Assembly (NCBI GenBank): GCA_963277665.1
Contig: OY728157.1
Location: 369,534,067 to 369,598,066, forward strand
DNA: 64,000 nt
DNA from: Viscum album
Taxonomy: Eukaryota > Streptophyta > Magnoliopsida > Santalales > Viscaceae
Direction of reading: 5' to 3'
Positions within the stretch are counted from its first letter, which is position 1. Every line of letters starts with the position of its first letter. A program made the translations under genes and the position numbers. The notes below the pieces were generated by a model. That model saw only the letters and a program-made list of their open reading frames with translations. It was not told where the DNA came from and made no database searches. Below are positions 1 through 11,919 of the stretch, one piece after another.

Positions 1-1378
1 TGAAAACCCATTAGCAATGAACAATCTTGAGACATCCCTATCAAATTTCAGGATCTTACATGTAAAGAACCCATACCCACTAACGTTCCATCAAATGATT
101 GTGATATATAAATCCACGAGAACACTACTCAGGTTATTGTATTTACTCATGAATTCATAAAGCAAGAATAAATGTTTCTTCAGCCAAATCATGTATGAAT
201 TCAATGAAGTAGTTCCATATCTATTGTTTAATTTTATTAAATGGTTCATTTAATGATATCATACTTGATGGAATCACGAAATGATATAATTTTATCATTA
301 ATCCTTTAAATGCATGTTTCATGGAATACTATACTCATTTTTCATGGAAAACATAATTTTAAGAAATAAAATTCATCTCATAAAAATATCATATACATAT
401 ATGGATTTAGGGTATATCTTATTCACTTTCCTCTTTGTAATCCATTTCCAATACATGAAAATAATCTCAAGGTACTTCACTAGGTTCCCCATTTATGTTA
501 GGACACCAAAATGCTCATCATAAAGATTCCACATTACTATCCCTTATTATATTCCATTTATTCACAAAATATACATTTTTCAATTAAATATAACTCTATG
601 CTTTGATATATTTAATTACATTTCACATAACTTAGTTAACTACCATAGAGCTAACATTCTAGATAAAACAATCACAATGATTTCCAAATCTCCTCAGCAT
701 CATTTTTAATTAAGGAGTTATCTTTCATTAACCATACTTCATTTTCCATTATCATGGATCTCATAAAATTTTGTATTATGTATTTAAACATATCATTAAC
801 CACATTTATTTTGGTTACCACATACATTTTAACTCCTTTATCATTTAACCAGTGAAAAAATTCATTATTTCGAAATGAATTTCATAGTCTAAATATGTTT
901 CATCAATATATTTTAAGAATAGACATTAAAGATTCAATTGATCTCTAAACATTGGTATGACCCCACTATGTGACCACTAAGTCATCAATATTGACCAATA
1001 TTTATCTCTCATGGTGCAGCGTCTCCCTAATGTTTTTATTTACGATCCCATTTTAAAATAAAAAATTATCACTAATAAATAATATTATTATTATTTAATG
1101 ATATTATTTTATATAGTAAATACATGTAAAACTCCAAACTGATCCTATAATTCACACTATATAAATCCATAAAAACTCTCTAACACAGTTCCCAGTTATT
1201 GGTAATAACTAACACACATCCCCCCTTTCTCAAAAAGTATTTAATAATAATTATTTTATAATAATAATTCCTCATTTATTTAAAATTAAATTCCATAAAT
1301 TTCCTACAACAAGACCTATAGTTGACCCAATCATGGTTACAATTGGTCCAGGGAATCAACATAAATCCAAAAAAATAC
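1..1378. other. AT-rich flank, nothing recognised
   Basis: This stretch is very AT-rich, with long A/T runs near 1,050-1,300. I found no coding frame with a known motif, no RNA gene and no repeat partner elsewhere in the window. The one longer frame (314-523) is low-complexity and lacks motifs. It is the left flank of the large LTR element that starts at 1,379 and is probably older decayed repeat, but that is inference. Confidence 0.5.
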
Positions 1379-3810
1379 TATAATAACCCTAAATCATGTA
1401 ACCCGATGTTAGTGGTTACACTATTACATTTGTATAAGATATAAGTGATTGTGTCACAAATGATCACACAATTTAGCAGTTTTGGGAGACTAGATAAATA
1501 CTTGACTTCCATATTACATTAGAAACTTATAAAATATATTATAATCTTCATGAAAACTATTTTATTCATTTTAGTACATCTTTTATTTCATTCAATGATC
1601 CCTACTTGGTAACCTTGGGAAAGGAAAAAATAAATGGTTCAGATCAGATGCCCAGTAAGGGGAAGCATACAAAATAATCTATCATGAATACAAAAAGGAA
1701 AAACTATATAGAAAAGTTAATAATAAATTAATATTACATATATTCAATAAAATTATAATGAAATATATCCATGTAAAACATATCAATGTAAATAATCACA
1801 TGGATAATAATAACTGATTTTTTAGTGGTGAAATGCATAATATTGGGAATCTAAATCTTACCAATAAGTAATCATCTAAGACATAAAAAATAATATCAAG
1901 GTCTCCATCAAGACATTATACTTTTCATCATGGCCTCAACCATGTAATTATAATTACTGATGAGGTTTCATCCAAAAAATTATTAATAAATGGGTAGGCA
2001 TACACCAAAAACCTAAACCTTTTGTATCATAATACCTACAAATACATCAAGGGGATATATAATTCTAAGCCACACTAATAAGTTAATTGAGTCAGATACA
2101 TACACCATATTAATGAAATTAATAAAAATAAAATTCTTAATTAACATGATTTAGTAATGAATAAACATATTTATTGGAATAAACATACATGATGCTAATA
2201 ATTTCCCCAATCAATTAATGGAATAACATGATCATAATCCATCAAGAGAAACATGGAAGCCAATATCATTAGATAAAATACCCCATTGAAATACAAGAAA
2301 CACTAAAGGATGTTTACATAAATATAAAAATCTTTTATAAGAGCATTAAAATTTTACATGGAGAAGGAAGAAGAAATACTCTTTACATATTTTGTACACT
2401 TTTTTGAAAATATTTAATAAAATAAAAGGTAATATTTTTTTTTAGGAAAATCATGAAAACCTAGAGATTATGTTTTATAAATAAAATAAATTAAGGAAAT
2501 GGGAAAATTCATTATTTTCAAAAAAAATTAAAAGAATATTCCATTTAAATTTTTTAAAGAAATTAAAAGTTAACAAAAAATTAATTGAGATGTCACTTTT
2601 AAATATCATTTTTAAGATGATGACTAAAATAATTTTTAAAACATTATTTCAAAATATAAATCTCAAAAATTTTAATTTTAAGATCACAAATGGATACATA
2701 TATAAATTTTTAATGTAATATAATAGATATGAATGTGAATAAATTTTCAAAATATCATTATTGAAACCCACATCTTTAAATAAGTAATATGAATTCATTT
2801 TGAAAAATTGAAAAGATAAATATTAAGGTAATTATAAATAATAAATATTTGTGTATAAAAACAAGAAGGGAATATATTTTTAGGAATAATAATACAGACA
2901 TGTAGGATTAATTTTCTCATCCAAAATGAAGAGATATTGGAAAAAAAATTACGATTTTCGTAACTTTTGAAACAAAATATTTTAAAATTGAAAATTTTAC
3001 ATAGAAATTTAAAATTAATTAATAAATATATTTATGATAAAATATGTAAAATGGTTGGTATATACACTATATAAATTAAAATAGGTTCATAAGACTAAAT
3101 ACGTCTCAAATAAAGAAATTTGAGATGAAGAACCCTCACAGCTTTGGTAACATTTAAATTAGAATCCATTGAAGGAAAGAACATGATATGGACTTTTCAA
3201 TCACATAAATTAAATGAATTATATTATAAAATTTATTCATGGGCTAAAATATAAACCACATAAATAAATAAGGTTTTGAATATAGAATACATCTTATTAA
3301 GGGAAAATTAGGATGAGAAAACCCTCACCTTTTTCTCTCAACTTTCAAGAAATATCATTAAACTCATGTATAAAAAACATAAAAATGTTAATTAATTATT
3401 TTATATTATTATTAATATATATTACCTTTTATATTATTTAATTATAATAATTCACTATATGTATATTAGTTGGTTGATTCTTATTTTCATTATTGGATGT
3501 TAGTAATTTTGTTTATTTCATTAATGTTTTGTAATAGTGATATTGCTCCTTGTTTATGGGTAAAAGTTTCACCATTTATATATTTTAAAAATATTATAAT
3601 ATTTTTATTTAAATATTTTGTTATTTATAATTTTCATTCCATGGATTTCAGTGTTATAGTTTGTGAAAATGTAATCCATGATGACATTGTCTCGTGTAAT
3701 TTATGGATCTTAATGGGTTGCCTTATAATGGGTTTTAATTGTTTTTTTATCCTTAAATTGTTAATTTTAATAAAATATATTACTACTTAATATCATATAT
3801 ATTCATTATA

Positions 3811-4130
3811 TACATTTTTATAACTATCTGTGTAATTTGGTGATGAAATACAAAACACATCGACCATGGAGGTAGGAGTTTGTAAATACACACGGGTGAC
3901 GTTTTCATTTTTCAACAGATGTTAAGAAAGAAGGTTATATAATAATATATCCCTATAGAATCATAAAAATTGATGAAATATAATATTTAATCTTTAAATA
4001 CATTCTTATAACCATCCATTTAAGGAGGTGATGAAAAAATAAACACATCATCCATGAAGGCGGTAATCTGAACGTACAAACATGCAATGTTTTCAGTTTT
4101 TCAAATGGTTGAGACTAAAGTAGAAAATGA
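3811..4130. repeat. ~188-bp tandem duplication inside the LTR
   Basis: Two adjacent units start at 3,811 and 3,999, each opening with TACATT(T/C)TTATAACYATC. Each carries a shared block: GTGATGAAA, then AAACACATC, then CCATG(G/A)AGG, then a T-rich stretch. The second unit is incomplete. The other LTR has the same arrangement near 18,148 and 18,335, so the duplication predates insertion of the element. Confidence 0.6.
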
Positions 4131-5816
4131 TTATTCCCTCATAATTTTTTTAATATAATAATGATACATATTTTATTATTTTATTATGGTTAAACTATAC
4201 TTAGTGGAGGTATAATAATAATTAAAATCATATAAAATAAAAAAGAGTGATTAAGAATTTTTATCTTACTCCTTGGGACATCTATTTGATCCTTCTTAGA
4301 TTGGTGTTTTAGTGAAACCAAATCCTATGGAACTTAAGAAATATATTTTTAATGGGTTTGGGAATAATCTGGTTTATCCAATAGGATTTATATGATAAAT
4401 GGGGTGCTAAGGGGTCCCTTCTATAAGAGAGTGGTTGAAAGCTTTTTAAATACCCATAAATTTATGTTAAAGACACATCACTTTCAAAGGAAAGTAGAAC
4501 CAAAAAATTAAATATAATGTATTGGTGGTAATATTTGGTTATAAAAATATAATACATACAATTAATGAATATGGTTTTTATATATTTAGTCCTTTTACCA
4601 TCAATTTAAATTTGTACCATAAATTACTTTCACCACGATGATTAATTTTTTAACCATAGATACAGATTTTTATAACCAAAAATAAAATTAGAATTATTAA
4701 CCAATTTGAATATTCTTATTAAAAATACGAAACCCATTTTATAATATTAAATTTCTTAAAGTGAAAAAATTTAATTCTAAAATAATGATCATAAAACACA
4801 TAACAATAGTTATATGAAAAAAATTATTACATAGGTTGGATAATGTTAATCATAGGTTTCTAAATTATAATGAATTTTTCAAATTTATAATTTTAATGAT
4901 TAAATAAATATATTTTTTATAAAAATGTTTCATAAAATTTTAATTCATGCTTATATAATAATGATGTAATAAAATTCACAGTATTTATAAAAATAATATT
5001 TTTTATTATTCATCGAAAAATAAATATTTTCAAAAAAAACTTAGTAATTAATCCTAAGATAAAATTTTTATGATGAATAAAAAATTAACTTAATTTTTTA
5101 AAATTAAAATTCTAAAATTTATCAATTCTAATTTTAAATGAAAACATAAAATATAATTAAAATTAGTTTTATGGGTACATGATTTTTTTTTAAAATATTA
5201 ATTGGTCTTATTACTATCTCATATACATCAGAAATTAAATTAATGCTAATATATTATTCTAATTAAAAATACAATTGATTATCATATAACCATAATATAT
5301 TTATTTTCATAAATTCGAAATGAATATCATATAAAAAGGAAATTTTTACTAAAATTCTTTTTTAAACATAAAATGAATTTATTGTTATTAAATTCCTATA
5401 AATAAATATTGTATGACTGTTAATTAATTTACTTGTGTTTAATATCAATAAATTCTCATAAAATCTTTCTTTAGTAGTGATTTATTTTATTAAATTAAAA
5501 ATATACAACATTTTTTGAAAAATATTTCTTTGAAAAATATTTTATATTAAATGATATTAACCCAAATACAATTAAAATTAACTATTTATATTCTAATAAC
5601 ATAATTTTATGAATATAATAAAGCCAACATATTTATTTTAATTTTATCTTTTCATTATATATTAATAATAGAAATTTAACAACATAAAAAGATTTCATAA
5701 ATATTTTTAATTAAATATTATATTTTTTTATTTTTTATTTATTATTTATAAAATATAACATTTAAATTTGATACTAACAATAAAAAACTTCAGTATACCT
5801 ATTGTATACATGTATA

Positions 5817-5880
5817 TCCGATGAAAATATTTCCAATGACCATAGTTCCAATGGCTATATTTATAATGATAATATTTGTT
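5817..5880. repeat. Short 15-bp minisatellite in the 3' LTR
   Basis: About four degenerate copies of a 15-16 bp unit resembling CCAATGACCATATTT lie head to tail. The matching array in the other LTR is at about 20,147-20,222 and is longer. On the minus strand it reads as a repeating His-Trp-Lys-Tyr pattern, an artefact of the repeat rather than a protein. Confidence 0.6.
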
Positions 5881-6274
5881 CCTATATATAGCCTTGCTAA
5901 ACTCATTTATTCCATTCTCGCATTTTAAGTAACACTTCCCCTGATTCATGATGATTTATACTTTCATAATTTTCTTTCTCATTATATTTTTATTTCTCTT
6001 AATTGTAGTTCTCAATGGTGGAAATAATCCATAAGATATCCTAGTTTTGAATATATTATTTTCTTTCATTTATTGTTCTCTTTTAATTTATGCACTTTTA
6101 AAAAATGTGAAAACCCATGCTATCTAATACAAGGATTCATGTACATTCCTAGAATTTTTTTATCTCAATAAAATGTATCATTGTTCATTTTAGTTAAGTG
6201 TTATTTGTGGAATAAGCTATTAAACACAATATTTATTTAAATATAAATTAATACTAATATTTAGGGGTGTTATA

Positions 6275-6867
6275 TTCTCTGCTAAAAATAAATTGCATCC
6301 TTATAATTTGAATTATCACCCACTAATTAAAATTGATAAGGGGAATAATAAAGAAACAAATCAAGATATAATTCCTAGATATTTATGAACCTTATAAACA
6401 TAATAAACACATACTTTTTTCTCATAATAGTTTGATCCATAATATTTATTTATTTCTCCAATATTTGAGCAAGACATACCCCATGATTGGGTATCATGAC
6501 TCATAGGATTAGTTATCCTAGGTATTTCATAGTGAACCTTCCATTGATAGATAGGAATATGTTTAGTTTGAAATATGAAATTTTATTTCCCTAATTTTGT
6601 AATTATTATAGATTATAGGGAGATAAAAATTCATTTCAAAAATCACATAAAATTCATCTAATGAAATAAATAATAATATTTCAATGAATCACATTACTAT
6701 CAACATCAAATTAGGATAAAATAATCATAAAAATAGATTTTTTATTGATAATAAAATCATTATAGTGGTGATTTAAAGCACTTAGAAAAATTCCTAGATG
6801 TACCAGACTACCTAGAATCAAACTCCAACAAGATATCCACTACTCCAGAGTAGAGGATAAGCATAAT
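6275..6867. other. Internal region between gag remnant and 3' LTR
   Basis: This is where pol should lie in the minus-strand element, but only about 0.6 kb is left between the zinc knuckles and the LTR. I see no protease, RT or integrase motif in any frame. The stretch beside the LTR reads AGCAGAGAA on the minus strand and may be the polypurine tract. Confidence 0.5.
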
Positions 6868-7200
6868 TTAATTTACATGTTCCACTTTAGTGATTTTAAC
6901 GGTATAAGAACTTCCTTGAACTCTTATTCTAGAAGTTTTTTGATGTTTATCATTCTTATTATCCCTGTAATTGGGGAATTGACTTGGATAATTCCCAAGT
7001 TCCCCACATTTAATACATTGATTTATTAGTAATAACATATGATGAAATATATTTCTAGTTATCATGTTAACTGAACTATTCATTTTTCTTCATTAATAAC
7101 TTCTTATATTCTCTCCTCTTCTACACCTAAATCATCTTCCAGTTCCTTTGAGGAATTACCCTATGTTATTTTTCACACATTTTGGACACATAGGAAATTG
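6868..7200 (-). pseudogene. Degenerate gag zinc-knuckle region
   Basis: Read on the minus strand, about 7,192-7,095 encodes a CPKC motif followed after about 15 residues by FRC and a Gly-Glu-Asn stretch. Two in-frame stops sit where gypsy gag proteins normally have Glu and Cys. After a frame change at about 7,083 a further knuckle reads CIKCGELGNYPSQF, a CX2CX4HX4C pattern in which His has become Asn and the last Cys has become Phe. This is the nucleocapsid part of a Ty3/gypsy gag. It agrees in strand with the primer site at 9,719-9,730. The capsid domain and all of pol are not recognisable. Confidence 0.6.
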
Positions 7201-7308
7201 AGTCTTCTTTCCTCCATGGTTTGTATCACTTAAAATTACATGAAACTCGATCCCTCTCTTCTTTGAGTGTTTCTAAATTCAACTAGGTTCAAGTTGTTAA
7301 TCATAATT

Positions 7309-9016
7309 CACTACTGAAAATGGAGGCTTTAATAACACTAGTAGAATATTTTTATTAGTTCTTCAAAAGAACTAATACAATGAGCGATGTTAAAAGAAAA
7401 CCTTTTATTAAAGGCACCATTTATCAGTGATTTCTTATCAATTTTAAAGGGTTACTTTAAGTGTAATTTTTTTATTGATATTAAAGGGTTACTTTAATAG
7501 TTATTTTTATCACTGTTAAAGGATGGAATTTAATAGTGTTAAAAAATTGTTAAAAAAATTGAAAAAATAATTATTTTTTCACACACCCACAAGACCCCTT
7601 TCTTAGCACTTACAACCACCTTTCTCAGAACTTTCCAATACCCATCTAGCATCATGCACCCTACCCCCTTCCTCAATAATAGATAGATACCCCAAATACC
7701 TGTGTATTCCTAGATTTTGTCCTAATCCCCCCTTATGCGACTGTATGCTCATTACCAACATATCATGTGTCTTCTTGTATATTTAAGACGTTTCTATTTT
7801 TTTGTATATATTTTGAAATATGTGATATGTATATATATAAACAATTATATTTATTTAAGTATATTATATATTAATATTCATTTATATAAATTAGAACATA
7901 AATATATATATGTTTATTAGTATACGTACATATAATATATATATATATACATATTGCATATTTATATGGTAAATAAAATAGATAATTATTTAATTTCCAT
8001 ATATTTAACAATAAATATTTATATTATATATTTAAAAAAAATTATGTAAATATTTTGATATATGTATTTACATAAGTGGTTTATTATAAGTAAATATAAA
8101 AAAATACGCATATATTTATTCATAAATAAGACTAAAATTTGAAAACCGATAAAAATTAAAAACAATAATATCAATAGGAATGAAATCCCAAGAAATAATT
8201 TTATTCACCATTGAAAACGGGAAACAATCTTCCTTAAATGAGGCTGAAATTTCATCTAATATTAAAAAATTGGAGTACTCTCACTAAAAACTCACCTTTT
8301 GAGGTCTTTTGGGCCTTTTCTGGTCTAAAAAAATGAAAATGGGGTTCCTCATGGTCAATAGGGAATAAATATCACTAATTTTTTTTATTTAATATGTGGT
8401 AGAGCCCAAAAAGACACATGGATAAAAATTTATGGCAATTTGATGTTTGAGTTATGTTTTCAACTTATTTTTGATTTTTATTAATTTATTGATTTTTTAT
8501 ATTATAATTTTTATTAAATGACTATTACTATTCATAATTCGAAATTTATTAATTAAAAATATATTTTAAATTATTTTATATATCATCATCACAAAATATC
8601 TTATATATTAAGTGTAAATTTCTATTTATCATTATCTAAAACATATTTAAATACATATATATATATATATTATTTATATATTTATATATTATTTTTAATT
8701 ATATATATTTTAAATATAACCTTTATATGTGCTTTTTTACAATCATTGATAAAGGACCCCCTTTATCAATGATTTTTTACTAGTGCTTATACAGGTCCCC
8801 CCTTTATCAGCTATTTTTTAATAATGATAATTAATGGGGGCCTTTATGATAACTTTTTCCAAGAACTGATAATAGAGCCCCTTTAACAGTTCTTTTTTAG
8901 CATTTTTAATGAATTCCTTTGACAACATTAAAAAAAGTGCATTTAAAGACCCCCTTTGACTGCACTTTTTCTAACACTGATAATGGGGGTCTTTAACAAT
9001 GCTTTTAGCTACTACT
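7309..9016. mobile_element. Probable non-autonomous CACTA (En/Spm-like) DNA transposon
   Basis: The left end reads CACTACTGAAAA preceded by ATT, and the proposed right end reads TTTTAGCTACTACT followed by ATT, giving a 3-bp target duplication. The outer 250-300 bp at each side are packed with short direct and inverted subterminal repeats built on TTAAAGG, TGATAAAGG and TTATCA(G/A)TGAT, the arrangement expected for transposase binding in CACTA elements. The middle (about 7,560-8,700) is AT-rich and holds no transposase. The terminal inverted repeats are decayed (about 7 of 12 positions), so the right boundary is less sure than the left. It lies inside the interior of the large LTR element. Confidence 0.55.
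8741..8774. repeat. Perfect 15-bp palindrome with 4-bp loop
   Basis: The arms are AATCATTGATAAAGG (8,741-8,755) and its exact reverse complement (8,760-8,774), separated by ACCC. It is one of several inverted subterminal repeats at the right end of the CACTA-like element; related but imperfect units lie at 8,805-8,910. Confidence 0.8.
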
Positions 9017-9718
9017 ATTAAAGACTTAGAGATGGATAAACCTAGTTTTGTAGATTGATTCATGATATATAGTTAGAAATGACCACATGATTCCTTACTC
9101 CAGCTCCAATATTTTTTAGTTGCTCATTGGGACAATCATCGCATTTCCCATCACATTCATTGTTTACTAGGTTCCTTCATGATACATCCATTAATTAAAT
9201 AAAGTCAAGTTTAGGTATGATAAAATTGATGATTTCATATAAGTAAACCATAAACATAAAATAAATAATTCATAAATTTCATGCACAACATAACTTAAAA
9301 ATATTTAGGATTTAATATAGGTTATCCTTGGTCATTCCAAGTTAGGTTCTCTCACCTAAATATATTAAAATCCCTCACTATAGTTCATAAATTTTATTTT
9401 AATTAACCAAATTATATCCCCTAAGAGTTTTAAACATAGTGTACAGTTGGGAACACTTATTTTATACCACACGAAGATCAGGTTAATAGATAACCAACCT
9501 TTTTAAGTGGTTTTACCCCCTAGTGCATCTATGTCAAATCCTATATCCATTTGTTTGAATCCAGATAGGGATGTTATTTCTAGGAAATCTCACACCTTAT
9601 AATTTACCATTTTTTAAAAAAATAACATAATTTGAATTATACATAGATTTAGTCATATGTTTATATTACCTGATTTATATTTTCCTAAATCTAGTTCTCA
9701 GTGATTCTATAGAACATT
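9017..9718. other. Leader / 5' gag region of the large element
   Basis: This is the part of the interior between the CACTA-like insertion and the primer site, so it should hold the leader and the start of gag on the minus strand. I see no capsid motif in it; it is AT-rich and full of stops. Confidence 0.4.
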
Positions 9719-9730
9719 CTTTGATATCGA
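9719..9730 (-). other. tRNA-iMet primer binding site of the large element
   Basis: On the minus strand the sequence beside the LTR end reads TCGATATCAAAG, matching 9 of 12 bases of the usual plant iMet site TTGGTATCAGAG. It lies directly next to the LTR boundary at 9,732, as expected, and fixes the element's orientation as minus. Confidence 0.65.
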
Positions 9731-11186
9731 CTATAACAACCCTAACTCTAGTAACCCATATTTGGTGGTTACATTACTACATTGGTACAATATACAAGGG
9801 ATTTAATCATAATGGATAACATATTTTATAATTCTAATGAGGCTAGATACATACATGGTTTCCATATTAAATTAAAAACTTAAAAAATAAATTATAAACT
9901 TCATAAAAATCTTATTCCCTTTAGAACACACTCTAATTCAGTAAAATAACCCTTATTAGTATCATAGGTAAAGGAAAAAAAACAAAAGTGTGAGATTAGA
10001 TTCCCAATAAGGGGAAGTATGTAGTGGAAGTTATCATGGTTACAAAAGGCCTAAAAAATATGATAGAGTGAATAATCATTAAATGTTCCATATAATGAAT
10101 AACTTGAGCATGAAAGATACACATGGATAACATAGAAATGGGAATGATTAGGAAAATAATAATAGATGATTTCACAGTGATGTAATTAATAATTTCAAAA
10201 ATATTAATAATACTATCATTGGGTCGTCCAAGACATCATACTTACAAGGACACATATAAAAATTATATTTATAGTGGAGGAATCTAATAAAACACTATGC
10301 TTTCCATCAAGTCCATATCCAAGAAATTATTAATAAATGTGTCGACATACAACAAATACCCAAACATTTTTTATCATTATACATATAGATTAATGGATGG
10401 GATATATAATTTTGGGCCTCAAACATAATTTAATTATGTCTAATAAATTCACCATATGAATGAAATTAATAACAATAGAATGAATAATAGAATTTCATTG
10501 GTAATTAGTAGAAATCTATATTGTAATAATAAACACGAGGGACATCAATATTTCCCAAATTAATAAATGGATTAACTTGATCATAAGTAATCCAGAGAAA
10601 GAATGTGGATGGTATCATTAGATCAAACCCATAATGTGACATAAAAAACTATAATGTTTGTTCGCATAGATTAAAAACACCTTTAAAAGAGAATTACAAG
10701 TTTACTTGGATAAAGAGAAATGAATACCCTTTAAATTTTTTATACCCATTTTAAAAAATATTTTATAAATAAAAATTAATATAAATATCATTAAAATCAC
10801 ATAAAAACATAGAGATAAAATTAATTAAATAAAAATAATTAATGTCATAGGAAAACTCATTAGTATCAAGAAATTTAAAATAGTATTTCATAAACATTTT
10901 ATAAATAAGGTAAAATTTAATTGAAAATGAAGTCATAACTCACTTTTAAAAATAATTTTCAAGAAGATGTATAGGTTATTTTAAAAAAAAATTATCTCAA
11001 ATTATAAATCTTAACAATTTGAATTTTGAAAATAAATAAATATTGAGTCTATAAATTTATACTGAAATATAGATGATATACAAACTAATAATATTTCAAA
11101 ATATATTTATTGAAACATGTATCATTAAAAGAGTAACATAGATTCCTTTTGAGTAGAGGTAAAAAAGAAATATAATGAATTCAATA

Positions 11187-11207
11187 ATATATATATATAT
11201 ATATATA
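11187..11207. repeat. (AT)n microsatellite
   Basis: About 10 AT repeats inside the 5' LTR of the large element; the other LTR lacks a comparable run at that place. Confidence 0.9.
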
Positions 11208-11781
11208 GATTTTAAAAAAATATGGGAAGGAATTTTGTTGGAATAATAATATGTACATGTAGTATAAATATTCCCAATTAAAAAAGTGAGACTAGAAAAG
11301 TAATCATTACAACTTTTGTAAATTTCAATCAAAATATTTTGAAATAGAAAATTTAGAATATAAATTTAAATTCTATTAATAACTATATTCATGGTAAAAT
11401 ATTTTACAAGTAAGTATATACACCATATAAATGAAAATAGGTTCATAATATAAATCATGTCTTAAATATGGGAATTTGAGATGAAGAACCCATTCCACTT
11501 TGGTTATATTCAAATTAGATTCCCTTCAAGGATAGAAAATTTTATAGCCTTATAAATCACCTGAATTGAAAGAATTATATGGTAAAATATAATCATGTGC
11601 TAGGTTAAATAACACATAAATAAAGAAGGGGGTAAATATAGAACGTAGATCAATAAGTGAAAAATGATATGAGAGAACCCTTAAATTTTACAATTGAAAT
11701 TCAAGAATGTTATTTAATATCCTATATAATAAAAATGATCATATTAATCAATTATTAATAACATTATTCATACTTATTAAT

Positions 11782-11848
11782 TTTTATATTATTTAATTAT
11801 AACAACTCATTACATGTATATTGGTTAGTTAATGTTTATTTTCATCAT
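11782..11848. repeat. 67-bp flanking duplication, left copy
   Basis: This 67-bp stretch, from TTTTATATTATTTAATTATA to TTTTCATCAT, recurs at 17,768-17,834 with about four differences. The matching stretch of the other LTR (about 3,431-3,500) is present once and differs more from both. The duplication therefore arose in this LTR copy, around the insertion. Confidence 0.8.
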
Positions 11849-11904
11849 CAAAGGTGACCAGGTCAGGTGTTAGTTTTGACGGTAACTAGATCTTGTTCAT
11901 GACA
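11849..11904 (+). repeat. Remnant (last ~56 bp) of the 5' LTR
   Basis: From about GGTGACCAGGTCAGG to GTTCATGACA it aligns with 17,711-17,765 with scattered substitutions. The rest of this LTR, more than 2.4 kb, is absent; the sequence to the left is the interrupted LTR of the large element. Confidence 0.75.
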
Positions 11905-11907
11905 AAA

Positions 11908-11919
11908 TAGTATCAGATG
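11908..11919 (+). other. tRNA-iMet primer binding site
   Basis: TAGTATCAGATG lies three bases after the LTR end (11,904). It matches the usual TGGTATCAGAGC in 9 of 12 positions and sets the element on the plus strand. Confidence 0.7.

Larger units (their letters stand above)
1379..6274 (-). repeat. 3' LTR (4.9 kb) of the large minus-strand element
   Basis: This is the uninterrupted LTR copy. Many blocks align in order with the right-hand copy: 3,110-3,180 with 11,460-11,530, 3,425-3,500 with 17,766-17,840, 4,240-4,310 with 18,585-18,655, and 6,110-6,220 with 20,440-20,550. Frames inside it, such as 3,470-3,790, are not conserved in the other copy and I do not call them genes. The two copies differ visibly at many positions, so the insertion is old; I could not compute the divergence. 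Confidence 0.8.
9732..11848 (-). repeat. 5' LTR of the large element, part 1
   Basis: It begins TATAACAACCC on the plus strand and aligns in order with 1,379-3,500. It is cut at about 11,848 by the 5.9 kb insertion and resumes at 17,768. It contains an (AT)n run at about 11,187-11,207. Confidence 0.8.

Noticed and set aside
3470..3790. 106-codon open frame
   Set aside because: It lies within an LTR, is hydrophobic by AT bias, and is not conserved in the other LTR copy.
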